Below are positions 18,098-28,101 of a DNA stretch of 64,000 bases, one piece after another; positions within the stretch are counted from its first letter, which is position 1; each line of letters starts with the position of its first letter. The stretch lies in assembly GCF_000321005.1 (NCBI RefSeq), contig NZ_HE578907.1:176808-240807 (forward strand), written 5' to 3'. Both the position numbers and the translations under genes were made by a program. The notes beneath the pieces were generated by a model, which did no database searches, was not told where the DNA came from, and saw only the letters and a program-made list of their open reading frames with translations. The stretch is from Anaerococcus senegalensis JC48. Its GTDB lineage: Bacteria > Bacillota > Clostridia > Tissierellales > Peptoniphilaceae.

Positions 18098-18332
18098 ATC
18101 AATAGCTTCTATCAAAAAAATAAATAAATCATAAGAATTTTGAAGTCTTTTATGTTAAAATTATCATTCCTTAATATAAAATTTAATTTTATTTCATAAG
18201 AGCTTATTATTCCTACTTTTTATTTTTCCCGATAAGATGGTATATTGTGAGAGATTTAAAGGATTTGTTATACCCAATTTAATTAATTATTGAATACGTT
18301 TTAAATGAATTTTTATTTTGAAGGAGCAAAAA

Positions 18333-18800
18333 ATGATTAAGATTTATATTCCAAAATATAAAGACCTATGGTTTAGAGAAAGGTTACTATCAGATTCAGA
18401 CACTATGTCTTATAATAATGCATGGGGAGGAACTATTGATTTTTCAGAATCTAAGAGGCAAAGATGGTATAATTGTTGGATTGAAAAGCCAGATGGAAAA
18501 AGGTTTTATAGATATTTGGTTAATGAAAATAATGAATTTGTTGGAGAGATAGCTTATCATTTGGATGATGTAGAGAATAAATATTTAGCAAGTGTAATTA
18601 TCTATTCAAAATATCGTGGGATTGGTTATGGACGTGAAGGTTTGAAACTATTATGCTCTTCAGCAAAAAATAATGGATTAAGAAGTTTATATGATAATAT
18701 AGCTTCGGAAAGTAGTGCTATAAATCTTTTTTTAGAATGTGGATTTACTGAAGAGTATAGAACTAAAGATATAGTTATGCTTAAAAAAGATTTAGAGTAA
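18333..18800 (+). CDS. GNAT-family N-acetyltransferase
   Basis: 155 residues. The acetyl-CoA binding fold is seen in VIIYSKYRGIGYGREGLKLL (motif A with R-G-x-G-x-G) and the C-terminal NLFLECGFTEEYRTKDI. It probably acetylates a small molecule or protein N-terminus using acetyl-CoA; no substrate can be assigned. ATG 18333 follows AAGGAG at 18321-18326 at proper spacing, better than an earlier TTG at 18318. It stands alone between the recombinase and a decayed gene and is likely cargo. Confidence 0.75.
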   Translation: MIKIYIPKYKDLWFRERLLSDSDTMSYNNAWGGTIDFSESKRQRWYNCWIEKPDGKRFYRYLVNENNEFVGEIAYHLDDVENKYLASVIIYSKYRGIGYGREGLKLLCSSAKNNGLRSLYDNIASESSAINLFLECGFTEEYRTKDIVMLKKDLE

Positions 18801-18925
18801 ATACCTAAGTATTACTGGGTTTTATGTATAAATATTATAAGACTATTTTATTTAAGGGTAACTTTCTTTAGAAGACAGATTTGTTAGGAATATCTATATC
18901 GAATCGTATTAAAACGAAATAATGA

Positions 18926-19201
18926 ATTAAAATAGTTAAAAAGAACTTATGGTTGATACTATCAATAATTGCATTTATAACACTTATAATATCAATATAC
19001 ATTTCATAGAAAACATTCATAACTGAGTATGAATGGATAAATGGCTCGATACTCTTTGGTATAGGTTGTGGAAGTAAATATAATAATAATAATAAGAAAG
19101 AAAAAAAATTAAAAGAAGTTATGTGGTTGTTTTTTATTGTTGCCATAATATTTGCAATATTAAATGTGGTGGCAACAATAAAAAACAAAAATACAGAATA
19201 A
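18926..19201 (+). pseudogene. Decayed small two-helix membrane protein gene
   Basis: Read in one frame, this stretch gives a basic start, a hydrophobic segment (LWLILSIIAFITLIISIYI), an in-frame TAG at 19007-19009, then a loop and a second hydrophobic segment (MWLFFIVAIIFAILNVV) ending at TAA 19199-19201. No proper start codon with a ribosome binding site is visible. The parent family is not recognised. The rest of the gap 18801-19305 holds nothing else. Confidence 0.5.
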
Positions 19202-19305
19202 TTTTTAAATGACATACAAACAGTATTAAAGGTTATATTGAATAAGTTCTATATTATTAAAACAAAGCTTTAGGATGATGAAAATAAAAAAATGGAGAAA
19301 AGTTA

Positions 19306-20790
19306 ATGGATGTTATGAGCGTAAAAAATAAAGATGCGGTTTTATTATTTGATCTTGGCATAAGTGAAGAGGGATATGAATTTTCTTCTGATATACAAAC
19401 GGCAATGAAGTTTGCAGAGTGTGAGATTGATGAGATTAATATAAAACTTTCTGAAAATGAGAATATACTTAAAAAGCTTACTCCAGAATGTAATAAAACA
19501 GACTATATACTTGCTGTTGCTAGTGGGGCAACATGTGGACTTCTGGATATTTTCCTTGTGGGGAAATCTCCTGAGTCAGCAATTGGAAATATTACGGACA
19601 AATGGTTTGCAAATCGAACTATGGATTTTGCTAAGATATGTGGCTGGGATGGGAATAGCAATGATTCTCTTTCATCTGCAATAAAATATTTAGAGAAGAA
19701 ATTTAAGATTCCATATGACCAGACTGGTGTGGGTGATGCTGCAAGACAGGTATTTAATCTCAATCCAAGGAACCATCATTTTAAATCTTTAGGCCATAAT
19801 CCAAGCCTGATAGGATTATTCTTTTCAATTCTAGATCAGTTTGCAAATACATCTCATTTTGTTTCTGAAGGAGAATTAATTTCTTTACAGGAAGCTGATA
19901 ATAAGTTTGTACTCCAAGGAGGCAATATATCTGCCAAATTATTCTGTGGATTTGTAAATTGGCTGGGTCATTTAATTTCAGATATGTCTGGGTCTTCATC
20001 TAGTAAGGGTCGAGGTATGGGGATTCCATCACCTTTATGGACTTGGACAAATGATATTATTGCTATTAAGAAAAAGTTACATATTACGAACTTAGAGTTT
20101 GATAAGACTATCAATAAATTTGCTCTTGAAATATATAAGCAAGGATATGATCTAAGATTTGAAGTGGCTAAAGCTATACCGGTATTTGTTAATGAATTAG
20201 TGGTTAGGATGGTATATTCCATTAGACGACTGGTTCGATTTTATTTGAATAATCAAAATAGATATAGGTCTTTTGAATTGGTTTGGGAATTATGTGAGCC
20301 TTTTTCCAATGCTAGTGTGAAAAGAATGCTTACCGTCGCTCATGGAACATTTTGTTTACTTGATGTAGGGAATGCTCTTGCCCAGGGATTTATTCACGGT
20401 AATGGAATTTTTAGAATAGATCAATTCATTATCAGATTAAATATTGTAGGCTTAGGTAGATTTACAATTTCCTTATATGGTGAAGGCAATAGAGGAATAA
20501 AACTTTATCAAGCACAAAAGAAGAATTCTTCTTTAAGACAAGAAAAAATAATTATTTCTGATTATATTGATGGATTAAAAATCCTGTCAGAAGTATACGA
20601 TGATAAAGACCTCCTTTTGTTTACTCAGGAATTAAAGGAAAGTGATATGTATATAGAAGCCTTTGAAAAATCTGTTCTTTTGGCAGAGAAAAGAAATGTT
20701 CCAAAGAGTCAAATATTGCGAAATAAAGCGGATATTGACTCTTATTTCAAGGAGGGAAATAATTATGAAAACAAGCAAAAAAAGAAGTAA
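19306..20790 (+). CDS. Unrecognised 494-residue protein, first gene of a two-gene operon
   Basis: I cannot assign a known family. The protein mixes hydrophobic stretches (VASGATCGLLDIFLVG near residue 71, VAHGTFCLLDVGNALAQG near 344) with clustered histidines and acids: HHFKSLGHNP at 157-166 and GHLISDMSGS at 221-230, followed by RGMGIPSP. Spaced His/Asp clusters next to hydrophobic segments recall membrane-associated metal-dependent hydrolases, but this is only a resemblance. ATG 19306 is preceded by a GGAGAAAAG-like site. It overlaps the next gene by 26 bases, implying coupled translation and a joint function. It sits among mobile-element cargo. Confidence 0.7.
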   Translation: MDVMSVKNKDAVLLFDLGISEEGYEFSSDIQTAMKFAECEIDEINIKLSENENILKKLTPECNKTDYILAVASGATCGLLDIFLVGKSPESAIGNITDKWFANRTMDFAKICGWDGNSNDSLSSAIKYLEKKFKIPYDQTGVGDAARQVFNLNPRNHHFKSLGHNPSLIGLFFSILDQFANTSHFVSEGELISLQEADNKFVLQGGNISAKLFCGFVNWLGHLISDMSGSSSSKGRGMGIPSPLWTWTNDIIAIKKKLHITNLEFDKTINKFALEIYKQGYDLRFEVAKAIPVFVNELVVRMVYSIRRLVRFYLNNQNRYRSFELVWELCEPFSNASVKRMLTVAHGTFCLLDVGNALAQGFIHGNGIFRIDQFIIRLNIVGLGRFTISLYGEGNRGIKLYQAQKKNSSLRQEKIIISDYIDGLKILSEVYDDKDLLLFTQELKESDMYIEAFEKSVLLAEKRNVPKSQILRNKADIDSYFKEGNNYENKQKKK

Positions 20791-21871
20791 ACTCCAACAA
20801 GCACAGGATAATGTACAAGCAGCAATAAATCTTACTAATATTACTATTGAAGATCTTGGTAATCATACAAAGAAACTTTATGAGTCATTAACAAAAATCC
20901 AAGACTCATTTGATAATATCCGTAATGTTCCTAGTGATATACTTAAATATAAGAACTTTAAAAAAGAAAAATCTAATTGGAAAAAACAAGCTGAAAATAT
21001 AGAAAAAGAATATAACGAAGCACTTGTTAAAAATACCCGTGCTGGTGCTGCCGGTGCTGGTCTTGGTTTTGCTGTTGTAACATTTGGCCCAACAGCGGCC
21101 ATGGGAGTTGCAACTACATTTGGCCTTGCATCAACAGGGACAGCTATCTCTGCTTTGTGTGGCGCTGCGGCAACAAATGCGGCCTTAGCTTGGCTTGGGG
21201 GTGGGGCTCTAGTTGCTGGTGGAGGAGGAATGGCTGCAGGTCAAGCTTTTCTTACTATGGCTGGTCCTGTAGGATGGTCTATTGCAGCAATTTCTCTTGC
21301 GGCAAGCAGTTTAATTTACTGGAAGACTAGCGGAGATAAAAAGCGTTTGGAGAATCTATTTGAAGCAATAAGTCATAGAGATATTAAATCATATGAACTT
21401 GCAATTGTAGAAATATTAGAACGTATAAAACGAATTGATGATGAGAGTGAAAAGTTAGATGAGGCAATAGAAAACATTCAGACCTTTGGACTTGATTATG
21501 ATTTGATGACTGAAAAACAGCAGTACGCACTAGGTTCCTATATCAACTTAATGCATTCATCAATACAGCTTTTAATAAATCCAATCAAGGGATTAGAAAC
21601 AAAATTTTCGATAGAGGATTTTGACTCTTTTATGCATATGAAAAGTAAAAATACAAATATTAGCGTATACAAGGATAGCAAAGACTTAATTATATTGCTT
21701 GCCAATATACTTTATAAGATCGATATAGATGGGGAAACTAAAATTTCATTGTGGAAATCACTTAGGAAAAATAAAGATCTGCTTAAGTCAAAGGGAATTT
21801 CAAAGAAGGAGTTTGGAATTGATACTATGGATATAGTCTTGGAGGCTTTGGAATTTAAGTATAAAAATTAA
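20765..21871 (+). CDS. Unrecognised 368-residue glycine-zipper membrane protein, second gene of the operon
   Basis: The chosen ATG 20765 follows AAGGAGGG at 20749-20756; longer upstream codons lack a site. Domain order: a charged helical, probably coiled-coil N-terminus (1-90), then a remarkable Gly/Ala-rich hydrophobic block (92-186) with runs such as LGGGALVAGGGGMAAGQ and TMAGPVGWSIAAIS, then a helical C-terminal domain. Glycine zippers of this kind are typical of tightly packed or oligomeric membrane hairpins, including pore formers. With the overlapping partner this could be an effector-plus-enzyme pair, for instance a phage defence or toxin system, but no family was recognised and the function is unknown. 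Confidence 0.7.
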   Translation: MKTSKKRSKLQQAQDNVQAAINLTNITIEDLGNHTKKLYESLTKIQDSFDNIRNVPSDILKYKNFKKEKSNWKKQAENIEKEYNEALVKNTRAGAAGAGLGFAVVTFGPTAAMGVATTFGLASTGTAISALCGAAATNAALAWLGGGALVAGGGGMAAGQAFLTMAGPVGWSIAAISLAASSLIYWKTSGDKKRLENLFEAISHRDIKSYELAIVEILERIKRIDDESEKLDEAIENIQTFGLDYDLMTEKQQYALGSYINLMHSSIQLLINPIKGLETKFSIEDFDSFMHMKSKNTNISVYKDSKDLIILLANILYKIDIDGETKISLWKSLRKNKDLLKSKGISKKEFGIDTMDIVLEALEFKYKN

Positions 21872-22801
21872 TGATAAATTTTCAACTATTTAAATATCAT
21901 CATAGATTATTGAAGGAATTAGGTGGGATTGCTTTAGATTGTGCTAGTTATTTTACTAAAGGAACTTTTCTTTGCAAATTAAACCATTTTTCTTTCTTCA
22001 AGTAACTTTCAGTGATAAGTTCTATAGATAGAAATCTTTGGAGTAATTCTACTATTTGAATAGAAAGAAGTACGTATGGAATTTAAAGAATAATTGGCAT
22101 AATATAAATGAATATAAAAAATGTATTTGTGCAAAGTATTACGAATTTCCCTCAATAAAAATCGGGGAATTTGTTGAAGAATATGAAAATGCATTAGTCC
22201 TCAATAAAATGTTAGAAGAATTTAGAATAAATGTATTCCCATATACGAAGATTTTGAAAAATACTAGATTTTATCCATACTGACCACTCAAGCCATGTGG
22301 CTACGGTGGTGTTGACATCAATAAAAAAAGATAAAAAATTATAAGACTCTCAATGATGTGTTTGAATTGATCGAAATAAAAAGCGTGGACTGCAGGGGTG
22401 GAATACCCATGAAAATATCTGATGAGAAAGTACAGAAACGTTTTCGAGTATACGCACATATTGGAAGGGTAAAAATATTATTAAATTTGCTTCGTCAAAA
22501 AATCATATAGGAGTATATCTAGGATGAATATTTTAGGGACAAACTAACAGATTATAATGTAACTAAAGCTACGTAAGGCTGCTATATTCTAGGCCATTGC
22601 CTAAAGATCTGTTAGATGAGATATCAAAAGGGTGTTATGAAAAATATTCAAAAGGCTATTAACTTAGGAGATTTAATCAAATATTATAATTTATATATAA
22701 GGTTTATATAGGTGAAGAAAATATTTTACATTTTTCAAGTTTTAAATATGCATATATGGGCATAATATAAATGTATTTTTATATTATATTAAGGAGGGAT
22801 T
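21872..22801. other. Decayed region with a displaced rlmCD-like gene end
   Basis: 930 bases without an intact gene. A 75-codon frame at 22056-22283 has no convincing start. At 22268-22344 lies sequence whose frame ends D-H-S-S-H-V-A-T-V-V-L like an RlmCD C-terminus (separate entry). Further fragments to 22720 are broken by stops and not recognisable. Confidence 0.55.
22268..22344 (+). repeat. Insertion scar A: rlmCD-like 3' end with shared 30-mer
   Basis: Bases 22268-22297 are identical to 33960-33989. In the frame of TCA 22288 the codons read S-S-H-V-A-T-V-V-L-T-S and continue to TAA at 22342. This resembles the HVExVxL ending of RlmCD proteins, including the S-R-H-V-E-A-I-A-L ending of the local gene. 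It is best explained as a right attachment-site scar of an element inserted at rlmCD. Confidence 0.5.
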
Positions 22802-23407
22802 ATGAGTTTAGCAATTAACAAACTTATTAGTAGTTTAATACAAATCGTTTTGTTTTCACTTATACCATTTGTTTATTGGTATTTTAAAGTTAGAAAAAAT
22901 CAGAAATTTACAGAGTGGATAGGGCTTAAAAGAATTAAAAGGGTAGACAAGTCTTTGATATTATCAATATTGATAGTAACCATTACATATCTAATAATAG
23001 GCATAATTCTTCTAAATAGTCTGAGTGGAGTTAATAATGCAACTAGCGAGTTTTCGGGGCTTAGATTCAAGGCTATTTTGCCTATTATAATTTATGCAGC
23101 CCTTAACACTGCTTTACCTGAGGAGATTTTGTTTAGGGGATTTGCACTTAAAAGGCTAGTTAGTAAAATAGGATTTAATAATGGAAATCTTATACAATCA
23201 ATATTGTTTGGACTGGTTCACGGAGTGATGTTTTTTCCTATTGTAGGTGTATTAAAATCTCTTTTAATTATTTTTGTTACAGGGTGTATAGCCTATGCTA
23301 TGGGATATATCAACGAGAAGTTATCAGAGGGATCAATTATTCCGAGTTTTATCATACATACAGTGTCTAATTTAGTAGCTGGTTTATATGTTGCATTTTT
23401 TCTTTAA
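22802..23407 (+). CDS. CPBP-family intramembrane metalloprotease (CAAX protease/Abi family)
   Basis: 201 residues with about six hydrophobic helices. The family signature is clear: EEILFRGFALKRL (Glu-Glu-x3-Arg) and FGLVHGVMF, plus a late FIIHTVSN. These residues form the metal-glutamate active site within the membrane. Firmicute members serve in bacteriocin self-immunity, surface-protein processing or phage resistance, and which applies here is not visible. ATG 22802 follows AAGGAGGG. It converges on the nitroreductase gene with a shared terminator between them. Confidence 0.85.
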   Translation: MSLAINKLISSLIQIVLFSLIPFVYWYFKVRKNQKFTEWIGLKRIKRVDKSLILSILIVTITYLIIGIILLNSLSGVNNATSEFSGLRFKAILPIIIYAALNTALPEEILFRGFALKRLVSKIGFNNGNLIQSILFGLVHGVMFFPIVGVLKSLLIIFVTGCIAYAMGYINEKLSEGSIIPSFIIHTVSNLVAGLYVAFFL

Positions 23408-23414
23408 ATTTAGT

Positions 23415-23455
23415 AAGACATAGGCTTAGAGTTTTCTCAAGCCTATGTCTTTTTG
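23415..23455. terminator. Strong bidirectional terminator
   Basis: Perfect 13-bp arms AAGACATAGGCTT / AAGCCTATGTCTT at 23415-23427 and 23439-23451, with T following on the plus side. It separates the convergent CPBP and nitroreductase genes. Confidence 0.85.
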
Positions 23456-23456
23456 T

Positions 23457-24209
23457 TTAATCTTTATTTATTATAAATCCTTGATCTAGCAGTGTTTTAA
23501 ACATTTTTGATCTATTTTCCATGTCTATTCCTGATTTTTTTATTATTTGGGTAGAGAATTTATCAGATCTTCTATTTTTATCTCTTAGATCATAATATGT
23601 CTGCATTTCTTTATCATATTCAGAGATAACTTCGCTATAATTATCAAATACCTCATATTTATCTTTGAAGCTTTTTATATCCATAGACATTTTAGGTTTA
23701 ATCTGTGGATCCTGGTTAGGGATTCCAAATCCTAGTCCTACAGCGGGGTAGGTAAGTTTTGGTAGATTTAATAACTCTATGATATGAGCTGTGTCGTTGT
23801 GTATATTTCCAAAATAATTAGTCCCAAGTCCCATACTCTCAGCGGCGTTTACTACATTTTGAGCTGAGATTATAGCATCTGTAAATGCCTGTATAAATTT
23901 ATCAAATCCTATCATAATTTCGTTTTCTTCATTATTTTCACAAGCTATTCTGTAGTTTCTATTTATATCTGCTATGAAAATCCATAAATGTGGTGCTCGA
24001 GCCATATATTCTTGGTTGCCATTTTGTGCTAGAGCGTCTTTTATATTCTGATCCTCTATTCTAATTATTGAGAATGTCTGCATTCCGTTACTAGTTGCAC
24101 TAGATTTTGCCACTTCTAAAAGGATCTGTATCGTCCTATCGTCTAGTTTTTCATCTTTATATTCTCTTATAGTCTTATGATTAAGTTGATGTTTTATCGT
24201 TTCGTTCAT
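23457..24209 (-). CDS. NAD(P)H-dependent nitroreductase/flavin oxidoreductase (NfsA/NfrA-like)
   Basis: 250 residues of the nitroreductase fold. The FMN-binding N-terminus has HKTIREYKDEKLDD and SSATSNGMQTFSII. The mid-region AAESMGLGTNYFGNI and YPAVGLGFGIPNQDP match the long NfsA/NfrA subgroup, which reduces nitro compounds, quinones or flavins with NADPH. ATG at 24209 follows an AAAGGAG site. The gene reads leftwards, opposite to the TetR gene beyond a 376-base gap. It is intact, and may be cargo or displaced backbone. Confidence 0.85.
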   Translation of the reverse strand: MNETIKHQLNHKTIREYKDEKLDDRTIQILLEVAKSSATSNGMQTFSIIRIEDQNIKDALAQNGNQEYMARAPHLWIFIADINRNYRIACENNEENEIMIGFDKFIQAFTDAIISAQNVVNAAESMGLGTNYFGNIHNDTAHIIELLNLPKLTYPAVGLGFGIPNQDPQIKPKMSMDIKSFKDKYEVFDNYSEVISEYDKEMQTYYDLRDKNRRSDKFSTQIIKKSGIDMENRSKMFKTLLDQGFIINKD

Positions 24210-24585
24210 AATTTACTCCTTTCTATATTATTAATTATTATACCCATATTAATATAATTATTTCACTATTATTTATGATAAATGCTTATACACAATTATA
24301 AAGCTTCACTAAATTTCCACATATTCTATTTATTTATAATTTTATCCTTTAAGCTAATATTAATAATGGTCTGCGTTACAAGAATTTAATCATATGTATG
24401 CAAATAAAAATAATATATAAAACATAATACTACACCTATAGAAAGAATAAAAATTCTATAATCTAAAAATACATCTACATCAGATTTTGAAAGTTGTTTT
24501 TTATGAGCATTCTTTTGACATATTAGATTTAAGGGTTTCTACTAATTATAGACTGATGGTCGGTTAGCATGGGGAGGATGGTTTA
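24210..24585. other. Divergent intergenic region, possible TetR operator
   Basis: No gene. Near the TetR start the imperfect palindrome ACTGATGGTCGGT (24552-24564) resembles the ACTGAC-type half sites of TetR regulators and precedes the ribosome binding site GGGGAGG. Promoters for the divergent genes must lie here but none is clear. Confidence 0.4.
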
Positions 24586-25216
24586 ATGGATAATAAAAAA
24601 AGACGTGGGAGAATGGATTATTTCGATAGAAAGTCTGAGATATTAGATATGGCTAGAGCAATGTTTATTTCTATTGGATATGAAGATACTAGTATTAATG
24701 ATCTGATAAAAAAACTTGGTATAGCTAAGGGGACTTTCTACCACTATTTTAAATCAAAAGAAGAGCTACTAGATCAGGTAATTAATGAAGTAAATAAAGA
24801 GATTGTAAATAATATTTGTGAGATTTCATCATTAGATAAATCACCGGATGAGAAGTTATTTATGGCTATATCAAGTCTTAAAGTAGAAAATCATAACATG
24901 ATAACGGATCATATGCATAAGCCTGAAAATGCTCTGCTCCATCAAAAGACACTAAATAGTATTTTAAAAGATGTGACACCATATTTTTAAAAAAATCATA
25001 GAAGAGGGCAACAAGTCTAATGTTTTTTCTTGTAAATATCCAAAAGAGAATATGTACATAATTTTATGCTCTGCTATTAATCTATTAGATGATGGTGTTA
25101 TTGATTTTAATAATGATGAAAAAGAATCTATATTTATGGTACTTATAGAGCTTTTAGCTAATATGTTAGGCATAGATGTAGATACGATTTATAGTTTTAT
25201 GAATAGGAATGCTTAA
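24586..25216 (+). pseudogene. TetR/AcrR regulator gene broken by a frameshift
   Basis: The intact first part (134 residues) has the standard helix-turn-helix TSINDLIKKLGIAKGTFYHYF. Reading then stops at 24988, right at a T5A7 homopolymer. In another frame the protein continues (KKIIEEGNKSNVFSCKYP ... ELLANMLGIDVDTIYSFM) to a TAA at 25214, one base before the next gene. A single indel at 24980-24990 therefore splits an ordinary TetR gene. It headed an operon with the MFS and ABC genes that follow, which are also damaged. Confidence 0.75.
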
Positions 25217-26516
25217 ATGAAAAGATTTATTCTTTTATGGATAGGCGAAATGATTGCAAATATAGGAAGCGGAATGACAGCTTTTGCCCTGTCGCTCTAT
25301 ATATATAATTTCACTCATAAAGTATCTGATATTGCTATGTTAAGTCTTATATCATTTTTGTCAGCTATATTGATAAACCCTATAAGTGGGATATTAGCAG
25401 ATAGATATGATAGAAGGATTTTAATGATTATGGGTGATGTATTATCTGGATTGTGTCTACTTTATATTTTATATATTATTAGAACTAGTGTTAATATTTC
25501 TGATACTATAGCCCCAATATTTATAGCTATCGGTGTCAGCTTAATATTCTTAGGGATATTAGAACCTGCATATAAATCGACTGTTACAGAGCTTATATCA
25601 TCTGATAACTATGATAAGGCTAGTGGGCTTTTGCAACTGGCGGCTAGTTCTAAATTATTGATATCGCCTGCTTTAGCTGGTATTATCCTAGCTAAATCGA
25701 ATATAGATCTAATTCTAATTATAGATATATCCTCAGTATTATTTACTATTATTATACTTACAATAATCAGAAACTCTCTAAAAAATGATAAAAATATAAT
25801 AGAAAAAGACATAGATAAACCCACAACTAAAAAGAATATAATAAAAGAATTAAGAGAGGGTCTAAAAATAATAGGTGACAATAAAGGTGTTCGTAATCTA
25901 GTTTTTCTTATGTTTTTAGCTTGTTTTTTGATGGCTCTTATTCAAGTTTTAGTAAGACCTATGATATTAAATATCGTTAATGAGAAGATGCTTGGGATAG
26001 CTGAATCTATTTGTGCTTTTGGGATTTTAGTAGAAAGTGGTTTTATAGGAATAAGAGGTATAAAGCTAAGCTATTCTAGAACTCTTGGAATAGCAGGTAT
26101 AATTTCTGGTATTTTTATTTCTTTAGCTGGATTTTTTAATTTACTAATATTTATTGTTATATTTATATTTATTTTTTTATTACTCTCCCATTTATCAATG
26201 CAAGTGCTGATGCGCTTGTAAGAAACGCTATTCCTAATAGCATTCAAGGTAGAGCGTGGGGGATTATTGGCTTTCTAACTCAGATAGGAATTGTGGCTGC
26301 CTTTCTAATATCAGGACCTCTGGTAGATAATATTTTTGAACCTATGATGAGAGAGGGTGGTATATTATCTAACACTTTTTAAAAGTTATAGGTGTAGGTG
26401 CAGGTAGAGGCATAGGTCTATTTTTAATAATAGTTGGTATACTATTTTCTATTGTTTTTTTGTTTACATTAAATAACAAAAACATAAATCAAATGGAGGA
26501 AAAAGATGGAATATAG
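25217..26516 (+). pseudogene. MFS efflux transporter gene with two frameshifts
   Basis: The first 334 codons encode a major facilitator transporter: membrane helices and the loop motif GILADRYDRR between helices 2 and 3. The frame breaks near 26190, and the true continuation (PFINASADALVRNAIPNS, then GRAWGIIGFLTQIG) runs in another frame to 26382. A second shift is needed to reach the last helix (GIGLFLIIVGILFSIVFLF), ending at TAG 26514-26516. The ATG overlaps the end of the TetR remnant. The transporter should be nonfunctional. Confidence 0.75.
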
Positions 26517-27567
26517 ATTTTTAAAAAATGAACTAAAAAAGAATTTAAAAAATAATATCATAATATCATTGTTTATATCGCTTTCAGTAACGATTATTAT
26601 ATCTGTGTTTTTGACTTGTTTTAATTTATTTAGCTCTATTTTTTCACTTTATGGAGTAGCTAATCCTCCACATTTTTTACAGCTTCACAAGGGTGAAATA
26701 AATATAAATGAGATAGAAAAGTTTAATAAAAATATAGATTATGTAGAAGACTCCCAAGTTATAACTTTGATAAATGCCTACGGAAGTGATTTTAATGTAA
26801 TTAAGAAAGATAAAAGCATAGGTAATATAAGCCTTGAAAATTTTAAATTAGATATATCCATCGTTAAGCAAAGTGAAAAGTTTGATTATTTACTAGATAA
26901 GGATAAAAGTATACTAGAGCTAAAAGATGGAGAGATAGTTGTTCCTAGAATTCTTTTAGAAGATTATGACATAGAGATTGGAGATATATTAAGATATAAA
27001 ACAGATGATGGATATAGAAAATATAAAGTATCTAATATTATGTATGATGCTCAGATGAATACGAGCATGGCGGGATCTGTAAGATTTTTATTATCTGATA
27101 GCGATTATAATGATCTTTTAAAAAACTCAAAAGATATTGAGTATATGATAGAATCGATTTTTAAAGATACCGACTATGCAAATAAATACCAAGTAAGCTA
27201 TGAAGAATCGGGACTTCCTAAAAATGGTCAAGCGGTAACTTATAATCTAATAGTGGCCATAAGTGCGATCACAGATATATTAAATTCTCTGATGTTTTTA
27301 ATAGCAGGTATTATATTTATGATCATATCATTAGTCTCTCTTAGATATGTGATTATGATGGAGATAATAGAGGAAGATAGACTTGTAATAGGTAATATGA
27401 AGGCTATGGGTATATCATATAGTGATATTAGAAATCTATATCTAAATAAGTTTAGGTTGCTCTCATTTGTGGGTGTAGTATTTGGATACATAATATCTAA
27501 TATATTTACACGATTTATGACTGGTAGAATTGAGAGGATATTTGGTCATATTTTAAATCGATTCTAG
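26506..27567 (+). CDS. FtsX-like ABC permease, probably truncated
   Basis: 353 residues: one N-terminal membrane helix (IIISLFISLSVTIIISVFL), a large extracytoplasmic domain, then three helices with MKAMGISYSDIRNLYLNKFRLLSFVGVVFGY typical of FtsX/MacB-like permeases. Full-length members of this type carry a second repeat, and no ATPase partner gene follows. It starts with GGAGGA upstream at 26495-26500 and overlaps the MFS remnant. Together with the two pseudogenes before it, it looks like the leftover of a TetR-regulated export operon undergoing loss. Confidence 0.65.
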   Translation: MEYRFLKNELKKNLKNNIIISLFISLSVTIIISVFLTCFNLFSSIFSLYGVANPPHFLQLHKGEININEIEKFNKNIDYVEDSQVITLINAYGSDFNVIKKDKSIGNISLENFKLDISIVKQSEKFDYLLDKDKSILELKDGEIVVPRILLEDYDIEIGDILRYKTDDGYRKYKVSNIMYDAQMNTSMAGSVRFLLSDSDYNDLLKNSKDIEYMIESIFKDTDYANKYQVSYEESGLPKNGQAVTYNLIVAISAITDILNSLMFLIAGIIFMIISLVSLRYVIMMEIIEEDRLVIGNMKAMGISYSDIRNLYLNKFRLLSFVGVVFGYIISNIFTRFMTGRIERIFGHILNRF

Positions 27568-28101
27568 AGCCTTATTTTAAGACTAAGCTTTTTATACTAC
27601 CGAGTCCGTAGAAGCTTATAAGTTGTCTTATCTAAGACAAAACACATTTTTTAAAGAGCCTGGCTTGCTCTAAAGTACACATTTTTAGATTGATAGCTTG
27701 GCTTGCTATTTAATACTTTTGTAAGTGCATTCCTACACAAGACATTTTCTTACTTATTAAAATTTTGCTCTATAAATCTTTTTTATTTTTCCTTACCCCA
27801 TATTTTGCAACTTCCTTTCTTTGTTTCCTCATTTTTGATCACTTATCTTTTTTATTTTCTCCATGCCATCAATCTTCTATCTATAATTTGTCAGAAAGGA
27901 TTCTTAATAACAAAAGAGTTTAAAAACTTATCCTTGATAAATACCCCAAATCTGTTTATACGTCCATAAATGGAGCGTATAAACAGATTTTTTGTGAGAA
28001 AAATAAATTAATAGTATTTTTTGTAAATTAGATCATTAGGTAAGTTCTAAAAAATTTTCTGACATATACAAGTTGAAATTAAAATATCGGAGGATTTTAA
28101 C
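27568..28101. other. Gene-free AT-rich gap with a long hairpin
   Basis: No supported gene. It contains short repeats of TGGCTTGCT around 27660-27710 and the strong hairpin described at 27948-27993. Confidence 0.55.
27948..27993 (+). terminator. Long hairpin with T-run
   Basis: Perfect 15-bp arms (27948-27962 and 27976-27990) with a nested CCAT/ATGG stem, followed by T. It is placed as a terminator isolating the recombinase module downstream. Confidence 0.75.

Noticed and set aside
22056..22283. 75-codon open frame before scar A
   Set aside because: The alternative start has no ribosome binding site, and the frame ends inside the scar repeat; likely chance or debris.
27650..27720. Short repeats of TGGCTTGCT as a CRISPR-like or iteron array
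   Set aside because: Only two imperfect copies, no regular spacing and no associated genes.
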